A DNA stretch of 64,000 nt, taken from positions 27,320,501 through 27,384,500 of the forward strand of contig NC_079886.1 in assembly GCF_029227915.1 (NCBI RefSeq). The letters run 5' to 3'. This document shows, piece after piece, positions 50,501 to 62,596 of the stretch. Each line of letters starts with the position of its first letter. The first letter of the stretch is position 1. Below the pieces are notes generated by a model, which worked only from the letters and a program-made list of their open reading frames with translations, ran no database searches and was not told the DNA's origin. The stretch is from Hydractinia symbiolongicarpus. Its lineage: Eukaryota; Cnidaria; Hydrozoa; Anthoathecata; Hydractiniidae. A program made the position numbers and the translations under genes.

Positions 50501-53500
50501 ACTACAAGTCTCATGCGTTTTAGTGGTGAAGAAATAATTTAAAAAATCGTTCAGGAAATGAGTTTACTCCCCGGGTATTTTCTTTGTATACATTCGACTA
50601 TACGGCCAAGCCCGGGATTTACGGGAAATCGCGGGTTTTCATTGGCCGGCGATTAAACTCCTTTTATTCAGCGTCTCATCAAAAACGAAATCATTTTTGA
50701 AAACTACAAGTCTCATGCGTTTTAGTGGTGAAAACATAATATAAAAAATCGTTCGTTAAATGAGTTTACTCCCAGTTTACTTTCTTTGTATACATTTGAC
50801 TATACGGGTCAAGCCCGGGATTTACGGCAAATCGCGGGTTTTCGTTGGCCGGCGATTAAACTCCTTTTATTCAGCGTCTCATCAAAAACGAAATCATTTT
50901 TGAAAACTACAAGTCTCATGCGTTTTAGTGGTGAAAAAATAATTTAAAAAATCGTTCGGGAAATGAGTTTACTGCCAGTTTACTTTCTTTGTATGCATTC
51001 GACTATACGGGTCAAGCCCGGGATTTACGGCAAATCGCGGGTTTTCGTTTGCCGGCGATTAAACTCCTTTTATTCAGCGTCTCATCAAAAATGAAATCAT
51101 TTTTGAAAACTACAAGTCTCATGCGTTTTAGTGGTGAAGAAATAATTTAAAAAATCGTTCGGAAAATGAGTTTACTCCCTGGGTATTTTCTTTGTATACA
51201 TTCGACTATACGGCCAAGCCCGGGATTTACGGGAAATCGCGGGTTTTCGTTTGCCGGCGATTAAACTCCTTTTATTCAGCGTCTCATCAAAAACGAAATC
51301 ATTTTTATAAACTACAAGTCTCATGCGTTTTAGTGGTGAAAAATAATTTAAAGAATCGTTCGGGAAATGAGTTTACTCCCTGGGTACTTTCTTTGTATAC
51401 ATTTGACTATACGGGCCAAGCCCGGGATTTACGGGAAATCGCGGGTTTTCGTTGGCCGGCGATTAAATTCCTTTTATTCAGCGTCTCATCAAAAATGAAA
51501 TCATTTTTGAAAACTACAAGTCTCATGCGTTTTAGTGGTGAAAAATAATTTAAAGAATCGTTCGGGAAATGCGTTTACTCCCTGGGTACTTTCTTTGTGT
51601 ACTTTTGACTATACGGGCCGAGTCTGGGATTTACGGGAAATCGCGGGTTTTCGTTTGCCGGCGATTAAACTCCTTTTATTCAGCGTCTCATAAAAAAAGA
51701 AATCATTTTTGAAAACTACAAGTCTCGTGCGTCTTAGTGGTGAAGAAATAATTTAAAAAATCGTTCGGGAAATAAGTTTACTCCCTGGGTACTTTCTTTG
51801 TATACATTTGACTATACGGGCCAAGCCCGGGATTTACGGGAAATCGCGGGTTTTCGTTTACCGGCGATTAAATTTCTTTTATTCAGCGTCTCATCAAAAA
51901 TGAAATCATTTTTGAAAACTACAAGTCTCATGCGTTTTAATGGTGAAATAATAATTTAAAGAATCGTTCAGGAAATGAGTTTACTCCCTGGGTACTTTCT
52001 TTGTATACTTTTGACTATACGGGTCGAGTCCTGGATTTACGGGAAATTGCGGGTTTTTCTTTGCCGGAGATTAAACTCCTTTTATTCAGCGTCTCATCAA
52101 AAATGAAATCATTTTTGAAAACTACAAGTCTCATGCGTTTTAGTGGTGAAGAAATAATTTAAAAAATCGTTCGGGAAATGAGTTTACTCCCTGGGTAATT
52201 TCTTTGTATACATTCGACTATACGGCCAAGCCCGGGATTTACGGGAAATCGCGGGTTTTCGTTTGCCGGCGATTAAACTCCTTTTATTCAGCGTCTCATC
52301 AAAAACGAAATCATTTTTGAAAACTACAAGTCTCATGCGTTTTAGTGTTGAAAAATAATTTAAAGAATCGTTCAGGAAGTGAGTTTACTCCCTGGGTACT
52401 TTCTTTGTATACATTTGACTATACGGGCCAAGCCCGGGATTTACGGGAAATCGCGGGTTTTCGTTTACCGGCGATTAAATTTCTTTTATTCAGCGTCTCA
52501 TCAAAAATGAAATCATTTTTGAAAACTACAAGTCTCATGCGTTTTAATGGTGAAATAATAATTTAAAGAATCGTTCGGGAAATGAGTTTACTCCCTGGGT
52601 ACTTTCTTTGTATACTTTTGACTATACGGGTCGAGTCCTGGATTTACGGGAAATTGCGGGTTTTCGTTTGCCGGCGATTAAACTCCTTTTATTCAGCGTC
52701 TCATCAAAAATGAAATCGTTTTTGAAAACTACAAGTCTTATGCGTTTTAGTGGTGAAAAAATAATTTAAAAAATCGCTCGGGAAATGAGTTTACTCCTGG
52801 GTACTTTCTTTGTATACATTCGACTATGCGGGCCGATTCCAGGATATACGGGAAATCGCGGGTTTTCGTTTGCCGGCGATTAAACTCCTTTTATTCAGCG
52901 TCTCATCAAAAATGAAATCATTTTTAAAAACTACAAGTCTCATGCGTTTTAGTGGTGAAAAAATAATTTAAAGAATCGTTCGGGAAATGAGTTTACTCCC
53001 TGGGTACTTTCATTGTATACTTTTGACTATACGGGCCGAGTCCTGGATTTACGGGAAATTGCGGGTTTTCGTTTGCCGGCGATTAAACTCCTTTTATTCA
53101 GCGTCTCATCAATAATGAAATCGTTTTTGAAAACTACAAGTCTTATGCGTTTTAGTGGTAAAAAATTAATTTAAAAAATCGTTCGGGAAATGAGTTTACT
53201 CCCTGGGTACTTTCTTTGTATACATTTGACTATACGGGCCAAGCCCGGGATTTACTGGAAATCGCGGGTTTTCGTTTACCGGCGATTAAATTTCTTTTAT
53301 TCTGCGTCTCATCAAAAATGAAATCATTTTTGAAAACTACAAGTCTCATGCGTTTTAGTGGTGAAGAAATAATTTAAAAAATCGTTCGGGAAATGAGTTT
53401 ACTCCCTGGGTAATTTCTTTGTATACATTCGACTATACGGCCAAGCCCGGGATTTACGGGAAATCGCGGGTTTTCGTTTGCCGGCGATTAAACTCCTTTT

Positions 53501-56120
53501 ATTCAGCGTCTCATCAAAAACGAAATCATTTTTGAAAACTACAAGTCTCATGCGTTTTAGTGTTGAAAAATAATTTAAAGAATCGTTCAGGAAGTGAGTT
53601 TACTCCCTGGGTACTTTCTTTGTATACATTTGACTATACGGGCCAAGCCCGGGATTTACGGGAAATCGCGGGTTTTCGTTTACCGGCGATTAAATTTCTT
53701 TTATTCAGCGTCTCATCAAAAATGAAATCATTTTTGAAAACTACAAGTCTCATGCGTTTTAATGGTGAAATAATAATTTAAAGAATCGTTCGGGAAATGA
53801 GTTTACTCCCTGGGTACTTTCTTTGTATACTTTTGACTATACGGGTCGAGTCCTGGATTTACGGGAAATTGCGGGTTTTCGTTTGCCGGCGATTAAACTC
53901 CTTTTATTCAGCGTCTCATCAAAAATGAAATCGTTTTTGAAAACTACAAGTCTTATGCGTTTTAGTGGTGAAAAAATAATTTAAAAAATCGCTCGGGAAA
54001 TGAGTTTACTCCTGGGTACTTTCTTTGTATACATTCGACTATGCGGGCCGATTCCAGGATATACGGGAAATCGCGGGTTTTCGTTTGCCGGCGATTAAAC
54101 TCCTTTTATTCAGCGTCTCATCAAAAATGAAATCATTTTTAAAAACTACAAGTCTCATGCGTTTTAGTGGTGAAAAAATAATTTAAAGAATCGTTCGGGA
54201 AATGAGTTTACTCCCTGGGTACTTTCATTGTATACTTTTGACTATACGGGCCGAGTCCTGGATTTACGGGAAATTGCGGGTTTTCGTTTGCCGGCGATTA
54301 AACTCCTTTTATTCAGCGTCTCATCAATAATGAAATCGTTTTTGAAAACTACAAGTCTTATGCGTTTTAGTGGTAAAAAATTAATTTAAAAAATCGTTCG
54401 GGAAATGAGTTTACTCCCTGGGTACTTTCTTTGTATACATTTGACTATACGGGCCAAGCCCGGGATTTACGGGAAATCGCGGGTTTTCGTTTACCGGCGA
54501 TTAAATTTCTTTTATTCAGCGTCTCATCAAAAATGAAATCATTTTTGAAAACTACAAGTCTCATGCGTTTTAGTGGTGAAAAAATAATTTAAAAAATCGT
54601 TCGGGAAATGAGTTTACTCCTGGGTACTTTCTTTGTATACATTCGACTATACGGGCCGATTCCAGGATATACGGGAAATCGCGGGTTTTCGTTTGCCGGC
54701 GATTAAACTCCTTTTATTCAGCGTCTCATCAAAAATGAAATCATTTTTGAAAACTACAAGTCTCATGCGTTTTAATGGTGAAAAAATAATTTAAAGAATC
54801 GTTCTGGAAATGAGTTTACTCCCTGGGTACTTTCTTTGTATACTTTTGACTATACGGGCCGAGTCCTGGATTTACGGGAAATTGCGGGTTTTCGTTTGCC
54901 GGCGATTAAACTCCTTTTATTCAGCGTCTCATCAAAAATGAAATCGTTTTTGAAAACTACAAGTCTTATGCGTTTTAGTGGTGAAAAAATAATTTAAAAA
55001 ATCGTTCGGGAAATGAGTTTACTTCTGGGTACTTTCTTTGTATACATTCGACTATACGGGTCAAGCCCGTGATTTACGGCAAATCGCGGGTTTTCGTTTG
55101 CCGGCGATTAAACTCCTTTTATTCAGCGTCTCATCAAAAATGAAATCATTTTTGAAAACTACAAGTCTCATGCGTTTTAGTGGTGAAGAAATAATTTAAA
55201 AAATCGTTCAGGAAATGAGTTTACTCCCCGGGTATTTTCTTTGTATACATTCGACTATACGGCCAAGCCCGGGATTTACGGGAAATCGCGGGTTTTCATT
55301 GGCCGGCGATTAAACTCCTTTTATTCAGCGTCTCATCAAAAACGAAATCATTTTTAAAAACTACAAGTCTCATGCGTTTTAGTGGTGAAAACATAATATA
55401 AAAAATCGTTCGTTAAATGAGTTTACTCCCAGTTTACTTTCTTTGTATACATTTGACTATACGGGTCAAGCCCGGGATTTACGGCAAATCGCGGGTTTTC
55501 GTTGGCCGGCGATTAAACTCCTTTTATTCAGCGTCTCATCAAAAACGAAATCATTTTTGAAAACTACAAGTCTCATGCGTTTTAGTGGTGAAAAAATAAT
55601 TTAAAAAATCGTTCGGGAAATGAGTTTACTGCCAGTTTACTTTCTTTGTATACATTCGACTATACGGGTCAAGCCCGGGATTTACGGCAAATCGCGGGTT
55701 TTCGTTTGCCGGCGATTAAACTCCTTTTATTCAGCGTCTCATCAAAAATGAAATCATTTTTGAAAACTACAAGTCTCATGCGTTTTAGTGGTGAAGAAAT
55801 AATTTAAAAAATCGTTCGGAAAATGAGTTTACTCCCTGGGTATTTTCTTTGTATACATTCGACTATACGGCCAAGCCCGGGATTTACGGGAAATCGCGGG
55901 TTTTCGTTTGCCGGCGATTAAACTCCTTTTATTCAGCGTCTCATCAAAAACGAAATCATTTTTATAAACTACAAGTCTCATGCGTTTTAGTGGTGAAAAA
56001 TAATTTAAAGAATCGTTCGGGAAATGAGTTTACTCCCTGGGTACTTTCTTTGTATACATTTGACTATACGGGCCAAGCCCGGGATTTACGGGAAATCGAG
56101 GGTTTTCGTTGGCCGGCGAT
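44580..56120 (+). repeat. HOR domain 7: 17-monomer unit, 3442 bp, three copies
   Basis: The copies are about 44580-48021, 48022-51463 and 51464-56120, the last enlarged by a nested 1215 bp duplication. Markers: GGGTAATTTC at 45309/48751/52193; ATCGCTCGGG at 45889/49331/52773; GAAATGCG at 44682/48124/51566; GGGTCAAGCCCGTG at 46959/50401. Every step is 3442 = 17x203-9; the missing 9 bp come from monomers with short indels such as TTTACTCCTGGG, TTTACTTCTGGG and TGTTGAAAAATAAT. I noticed about ten substitutions between copies 1 and 2, and fewer between 2 and 3. Confidence 0.93.
52100..54529 (+). repeat. Nested 6-monomer duplication in the third 17-monomer copy, 1215 bp
   Basis: About 52100-53314 is repeated at 53315-54529. 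GTAATTTC occurs at 52195 and 53410, and CGCTCGGG at 52775 and 53990, both 1215 bp apart. The duplication explains why the third 17-monomer copy is 4657 bp instead of 3442. A private TTCTGCG at 53301 sits at the join between the copies. It recurs at 60993, inside the later transposed block, dating that block after this event. Confidence 0.9.
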
Positions 56121-58190
56121 TAAACGCCTTTTATTCAGCGTCTCATCAAAAACAAAATCATTTTTTAAAACTACAAGTCTCATACGTTTTAGTGGTGAAG
56201 AAATAATTTAAAAAATCGTTCAGGAAATGAGTTTACTCCCCGGGTTATTTCTTTGTATACATTCGACTATACGGCCAAGCCCGGGATTTACGGGAAATCG
56301 CGGGTTTTCATTGGCCGGCGATTAAACTCCTTTTATTCAGCGTCTCATCAAAAACGAAATCATTTTTGAAAACTACAAGTCTCATGCGTTTTAGTGGTGA
56401 AAACATAATATAAAAAATCGTTCGTTAATTGAGTTTACTCCCAGTTTACTTTCTTTGTATACATTTGACTATACGGGTCAAGCCCGGGATTTACGGCAAA
56501 TCGCGGGTTTTCGTTGGCCGGCGATTAAACTCCTTTTATTCAGCGTCTCATCAAAAACGAAATCATTTTTGAAAACTACAAGTCTCATGCGCTTTAGTGG
56601 TGAAAAAATAATTTAAAAAATCGTTCGGGAAATGAGTTTACTGCCAGTTTACTTTCTTTGTATACATTCGACTATACGGGTCAAGCCCGGGATTTACGGC
56701 AAATCGCGGGTTTTCGTTTGCCGGCGATTAAACTCCTTTTATTCAGCGTCTCATCAAAAATGAAATCATTTTTGAAAACTACAAGTCTCATGCGTTTTAG
56801 TGGTGAAGAAATAATTTAAAAAATCGTTTGGAAAATGAGTTTACTCCCTGGGTATTTTCTTTGTATACATTCGACTATACGGCCAAGCCCGGGATTTACG
56901 GGAAATCGCGGGTTTTCGTTTGTCGGCGATTAAACTCCTTTTATTCAGCGTCTCATCAAAAATGAAATCATTTTTATAAACTACAAGTCTCATGCGTTTT
57001 AGTGGTGAAGAAATAATTTAAAAAATCGTTCGGAAAATGAGTTTACTCCCTGGGTATTTTCTTTGTATACATTCGACTATACGGCCAAGCCCGGGATTTA
57101 CGGGAAATCGCGGGTTTTCGTTTGCCGGCGATTAAACTCCTTTTATTCAGCGTCTCATCAAAAACGAAATCATTTTTATAAACTACATGTCTCATGCGTT
57201 TTAGTGGTGAAAAATAATTTAAAGAATCGTTCGGGAAATGAGTTTACTCCCTGGGTACTTTCTTTGTATACATTTGACTATACGGGCCAAGCCCGGGATT
57301 TACGGGAAATCGCGGGTTTTCGTTGGCCGGCGATTAAACGCCTTTTATTCAGCGTCTCATCAAAAACAAAATCATTTTTTAAAACTACAAGTCTCATACG
57401 TTTTAGTGGTGAAGAAATAATTTAAAAAATCGTTCAGGAAATGAGTTTACTCCCCGGGTTATTTCTTTGTATACATTCGACTATACGGCCAAGCCCGGGA
57501 TTTACGGGAAATCGCGGGTTTTCATTGGCCGGCGATTAAACTCCTTTTATTCAGCGTCTCATCAAAAACGAAATCATTTTTGAAAACTACAAGTCTCATG
57601 CGTTTTAGTGGTGAAAACATAATATAAAAAATCGTTCGTTAATTGAGTTTACTCCCAGTTTACTTTCTTTGTATACATTTGACTATACGGTTCAAGCCCG
57701 GGATTTACGGCAAATCGCGGGTTTTCGTTGGCCGGCGATTAAACTCCTTTTATTCAGCGTCTCATCAAAAACGAAATCATTTTTGAAAACTACAAGTCTC
57801 ATGCGCTTTAGTGGTGAAAAAATTATTTAAAAAATCGTTCGGGAAATGAGTTTACTGCCAGTTTACTTTCTTTGTATACATTCGACTATACGGGTCAAGC
57901 CCGGGATTTACGGCAAATCGCGGGTTTTCGTTTGCCGGCGATTAAACTCCTTTTATTCAGCGTCTCATCAAAAATGAAATCATTTTTGAAAACTACAAGT
58001 CTCATGCGTTTTAGTGGTGAAGAAATAATTTAAAAAATCGTTTGGAAAATGAGTTTACTCCCTGGGTATTTTCTTTGTATACATTCGACTATACGGCCAA
58101 GCCCGGGATTTACGGGAAATCGCGGGTTTTCGTTTGTCGGCGATTAAACTCCTTTTATTCAGCGTCTCATCAAAAACGAAATCATTTTTA
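55770..58190 (+). repeat. Second nested 6-monomer duplication, 1214 bp
   Basis: About 55770-56984 is repeated at about 56985-58190. TTGTCGGCG occurs at 56920 and 58134. AAACGCCTTTTATTC, CAAAAACAAAATC with ATTTTTTAAAAC, and CCGGGTTATTTC recur at the same spacing of 1214. Its unit differs from the 52.1 kb duplication, so this is an independent event of nearly the same size. Confidence 0.88.
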
Positions 58191-60620
58191 TAAACTACAA
58201 GTCTCATGCGTTTTAGTGGTGAAAAATAATTTAAAGAATCGTTCGGGAAATGAGTTTACTCCCTGGGTACTTTCTTTGTATACATTTGACTATACGGGCC
58301 AAGCCCGGGATTTACGGGAAATCGCGGGTTTTCGTTGGCCGGCGATTAAACTCCTTTTATTCAGCGTCTCATCAAAAACAAAATCATTTTTGAAAACTAC
58401 AAGTCTCATACGTTTTAGTGGTGAAAAAATAATTTAAAAAATCGTTCGGAAAATGAGTTTACTCCCAGTTTACTTTCTTTTTATACATTCGACTATACAG
58501 GTCAAGCCCGGGATTTACGGCAAATCGCGGGTTTTCGTTTGCCGGCGATTAAACTCCTTTTATTCAGCGTCTCATCAAAAATGAAATCATTTTTGAAAAC
58601 TACAAGTCTCATGCGTTTTAGTGGTGAAAAATAATTTAAAGAATCGTTCGGGAAATGCGTTTACTCCCTGGGTACTTTCTTTGTGTACTTTTGACTATAC
58701 GGGCCGAGTCTGGGATTTACGGGAAATCGCGGGTTTTCGTTTGCCGGCGATTAAACTCCTTTTATTCAGCGTCTCATAAAAAATGAAATCATTTTTGAAA
58801 ACTACAAGTCTCGTGCGTCTTAGTGGTGAAGAAATAATTTAAAAAATCGTTCGGGAAATAAGTTTACTCCCTGGGTACTTTCTTTGTATACATTTGACTA
58901 TACGGGCCAAGCCCGGGATTTACGGGAAATCGCGGGTTTTCGTTTACCGGCGATTAAATTTCTTTTATTCAGCGTCTCATCAAAAATGAAATCATTTTTG
59001 AAAACTACAAGTCTCATGCGTTTTAATGGTGAAATAATAATTTAAAGAATCGTTCGGGAAATGAGTTTACTCCCTGGGTACTTTCTTTGTATACTTTTGA
59101 CTATACGGGTCGAGTCCTGGATTTACGGGAAATTGCGGGTTTTCCTTTGCCGGAGATTAAACTCCTTTTATTCAGCGTCTCATCAAAAATGAAATCATTT
59201 TTGAAAACTACAAGTCTCATGCGTTTTAGTGGTGAAGAAATAATTTAAAAAATCGTTCGGGAAATGAGTTTACTCCCTTGGTAATTTCTTTGTATACATT
59301 CGACTATACGGCCAAGCCTGGGATTTACGGGAAATCGCGGGTTTTCGTTTGCCGGCGATTAAACTCCTTTTATTCAGCGTCTCATCAAAAACGAAATCAT
59401 TTTTGAAAACTACAAGTCTCATGCGTTTTAGTGGTGAAAAATAATTTAAAGAATCGTTCGGGAAATGAGTTTACTCCTGGGTACTTTCTTTGTATACATT
59501 TGACTATACGGGTCAAGCCCGTGATTTACGGCAAATCGCGGGTTTTCGTTTGCCGGCGATTAAACTCCTTTTATTCAGCGTCTCATCAAAAATGAAATCA
59601 TTTTTGAAAACTACAAGTCTCATGCGTTTTAGTGGTGAAGAAATAATTTAAAAAATCGTTCAGGAAATGAGTTTACTCACCGGGTATTTTCTTTGTATAC
59701 ATTCGACTATACGGCCAAGCCCGGCATTTACGGGAAATCGCGGGTTTTCATTGGCCGGCGATTAAACTCCTTTTATTCAGCGTCTCATCAAAAACGAAAT
59801 CATTTTTGAAAACTACAAGTCTCATGCGTTTTAGTGGTGAAAACATAATATAAAAAATCGTTCGTTAAATGAGTTTACTCCCAGTTTACTTTCTTTGTAT
59901 ACATTTGACTATACGGGTCAAGCCCGGGATTTACGGCAAATCGCGGGTTTTCGTTGGCCGGCGATTAAACTCCTTTTATTCAGCGTCTCATCAAAAACGA
60001 AATCATTTTTAAAAACTACAAGTCTCATGCGTTTTAGTGGTGAAAAAATAATTTAAAAAATCGTTCGGGAAATGAGTTTACTGCCAGTTTACTTTCTTTG
60101 TATACATTCGACTATACGGGTCAAGCCCGGGATTTACGGCAAATCGCGGGTTTTCGTTTACCGGCGATTAAACTCCTTTTATTCAGCGTCTCATCAAAAA
60201 TGAAATCATTTTTGAAAACTACAAGTCTCATGCGTTTTAGTGGTGAAGAAATAATTTAAAAAATCGTTCGGAAAATGAGTTTACTCCCTGGGTATTTTCT
60301 TTGTATACATTCGACTATACGGCCAAGCCCGGGATTTACGGGAAATCGCGGGTTTTCGTTTGCCGGCGATTAAACTCCTTTTATTCAGCGTCTCATCAAA
60401 AACGAAATCATTTTTATAAACTACAAGTCTCATGCGTTTTAGTGGTGAAAAATAATTTAAAGAATCGTTCCGGAAATGAGTTTACTCCCTGGGTACTTTC
60501 TTTGTATACATTTGACTATACGGGCCAAGCCCGGGATTTACGGGAAATCGCGGGTTTTCGTTGGCCGGCGATTAAACTCCTTTTATTCAGCGTCTCATCA
60601 AAAACAAAATCATTTTTGAA
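58191..60620 (+). repeat. Satellite segment co-linear with 44.40-45.45 kb
   Basis: From the CATCAAAAACAAAATC monomer at 58370 to about 59.44 kb, the order of monomers and private variants (CATACGTTTTAG, CAGTTTAC, TGTGTACTTTTG, TCGTGCGTCTTAG, GATTAAATTTC, CCGGAGATT, GGGTAATTTC) follows 44400-45450 at a constant offset of 13970 bp. It contrasts with the nearer 17-monomer copies, which lack the CAAAAACAAAATC monomer at that place. From about 59.46 kb the sequence returns to the GGGTCAAGCCCGTG register. Confidence 0.8.
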
Positions 60621-62393
60621 AACTACAAGTCTCATGCGTTTTAGTGGTGAAAAAATAATTTAAAGAATCGTTCGGGAAATGAGTTTACTCCCTGGGTACT
60701 TTCATTGTATACTTTTGACTATACGGGCCGAGTCCTGGATTTACGGGAAATTGCGGGTTTTCGTTTGCCGGCGATTAAACTCCTTTTATTCAGCGTCTCA
60801 TCAATAATGAAATCGTTTTTGAAAACTACAAGTCTTATGCGTTTTAGTGGTAAAAAATTAATTTAAAAAATCGTTCGGGAAATGAGTTTACTCCCTGGGT
60901 ACTTTCTTTGTATACATTTGACTATACGGGCCAAGCCCGGGATTTACGGGAAATCGCGGGTTTTCGTTTACCGGCGATTAAATTTCTTTTATTCTGCGTC
61001 TCATCAAAAATGAAATCATTTTTGAAAACTACAAGTCTCATGCGTTTTAGTGGTGAAGAAATAATTTAAAAAATCGTTCGGGAAATGAGTTTACTCCCTG
61101 GGTAATTTCTTTGTATACATTCGACTATACGGCCAAGCCCGGGATTTACGGGAAATCGCGGGTTTTCGTTTGCCGGCGATTAAACTCCTTTTATTCAGCG
61201 TCTCATCAAAAACGAAATCATTTTTGAAAACTACAAGTCTCATGCGTTTTAGTGTTGAAAAATAATTTAAAGAATCGTTCAGGAAGTGAGTTTACTCCCT
61301 GGGTACTTTCTTTGTATACATTTGACTATACGGGCCAAGCCCGGGATTTACGGGAAATCGCGGGTTTTCGTTTACCGGCGATTAAATTTCTTTTATTCAG
61401 CGTCTCATCAAAAATGAAATCATTTTTGAAAACTACAAGTCTCATGCGTTTTAATGGTGAAATAATAATTTAAAGAATCGTTCGGGAAATGAGTTTACTC
61501 CCTGGGTACTTTCTTTGTATACTTTTGACTATACGGGTCGAGTCCTGGATTTACGGGAAATTGCGGGTTTTCGTTTGCCGGCGATTAAACTCCTTTTATT
61601 CAGCGTCTCATCAAAAATGAAATCGTTTTTGAAAACTACAAGTCTTATGCGTTTTAGTGGTGAAAAAATAATTTAAAAAATCGCTCGGGAAATGAGTTTA
61701 CTCCTGGGTACTTTCTTTGTATACATTCGACTATGCGGGCCGATTCCAGGATATACGGGAAATCGCGGGTTTTCGTTTGCCGGCGATTAAACTCCTTTTA
61801 TTCAGCGTCTCATCAAAAATGAAATCATTTTTAAAAACTACAAGTCTCATGCGTTTTAGTGGTGAAAAAATAATTTAAAGAATCGTTCGGGAAATGAGTT
61901 TACTCCCTGGGTACTTTCATTGTATACTTTTGACTATACGGGCCGAGTCCTGGATTTACGGGAAATTGCGGGTTTTCGTTTGCCGGCGATTAAACTCCTT
62001 TTATTCAGCGTCTCATCAATAATGAAATCGTTTTTGAAAACTACAAGTCTTATGCGTTTTAGTGGTAAAAAATTAATTTAAAAAATCGTTCGGGAAATGA
62101 GTTTACTCCCTGGGTACTTTCTTTGTATACATTTGACTATACGGGCCAAGCCCGGGATTTACGGGAAATCGCGGGTTTTCGTTTACCGGCGATTAAATTT
62201 CTTTTATTCAGCGTCTCATCAAAAATGAAATCATTTTTGAAAACTACAAGTCTCATGCGTTTTAGTGGTGAAAAAATAATTTAAAAAATCGTTCGGGAAA
62301 TGAGTTTACTCCTGGGTACTTTCTTTGTATACATTCGACTATACGGGCCGATTCCAGGATATACGGGAAATCGCGGGTTTTCGTTTGCCGGCG

Positions 62394-62596
62394 ATTAAAC
62401 TCCTTTTATTCAGCGTCTCATCAAAAATGAAATCATTTTTGAAAACTACAAGTCTCATGCGTTTTAATGGTGAAAAAATAATTTAAAGAATCGTTCTGGA
62501 AATGAGTTTACTCCCTGGGTACTTTCTTTGTATACTTTTGACTATACGGGCCGAGTCCTGGATTTACGGGAAATTGCGGGTTTTCGTTTGCCGGCG
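62394..62596 (+). repeat. Representative satellite monomer (203 bp, close to consensus)
   Basis: This monomer runs from ATTAAACTCC to the next GCCGGCG and is close to the array-wide majority sequence, with few private changes (TTTTAATGG for TTTTAGTGG, TTCTGGAAAT for TTCGGGAAAT, GTCCTGGATT for GTCCGGGATT). Order of parts: ATTAAACTCC; a TTTTATTCAGCGTCTCA block; a 22 bp dyad; AAACTACAAGTCTCATGCG; an A/T-rich TGAAAAAATAATTTAAAG block; TCGTTC; GAGTTTACTCCCTGGGTAC; GTATAC...CTATAC; a CGGG-rich segment; TTTTCGTTTGCCGGCG. Its length, 203 = 3x67+2, prevents any open frame from staying in phase across monomers. Confidence 0.95.
62421..62442. repeat. Perfect 10+2+10 bp dyad in the monomer (example copy)
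   Basis: The arms TCAAAAATGA (62421-62430) and TCATTTTTGA (62433-62442) are exact reverse complements separated by AA. The same site occurs at the same place in every monomer, for example 5-26. Variant monomers carry ACGA in the left arm or TCGT in the right arm, or small indels at its left edge (CATTAAG, CATAAAG, CATCAATAATG). It could be a cruciform or hairpin site or a dyad-symmetric protein-binding site; function is unknown. Confidence 0.85.

Noticed and set aside
58042-58437. Longest open frame, 131 codons, spanning two monomers
   Set aside because: It is a read-through of two neighbouring monomers made possible by small indels (AAAAATAATTT in place of AAAAAATAATTT). Its content is the same repeat in two frames; there is no recognisable domain.
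43540-60570. Functional CENP-B box
   Set aside because: Only the TTCG half and one further core base match; the essential A and CGGG are absent. Kept only as a low-interest observation.
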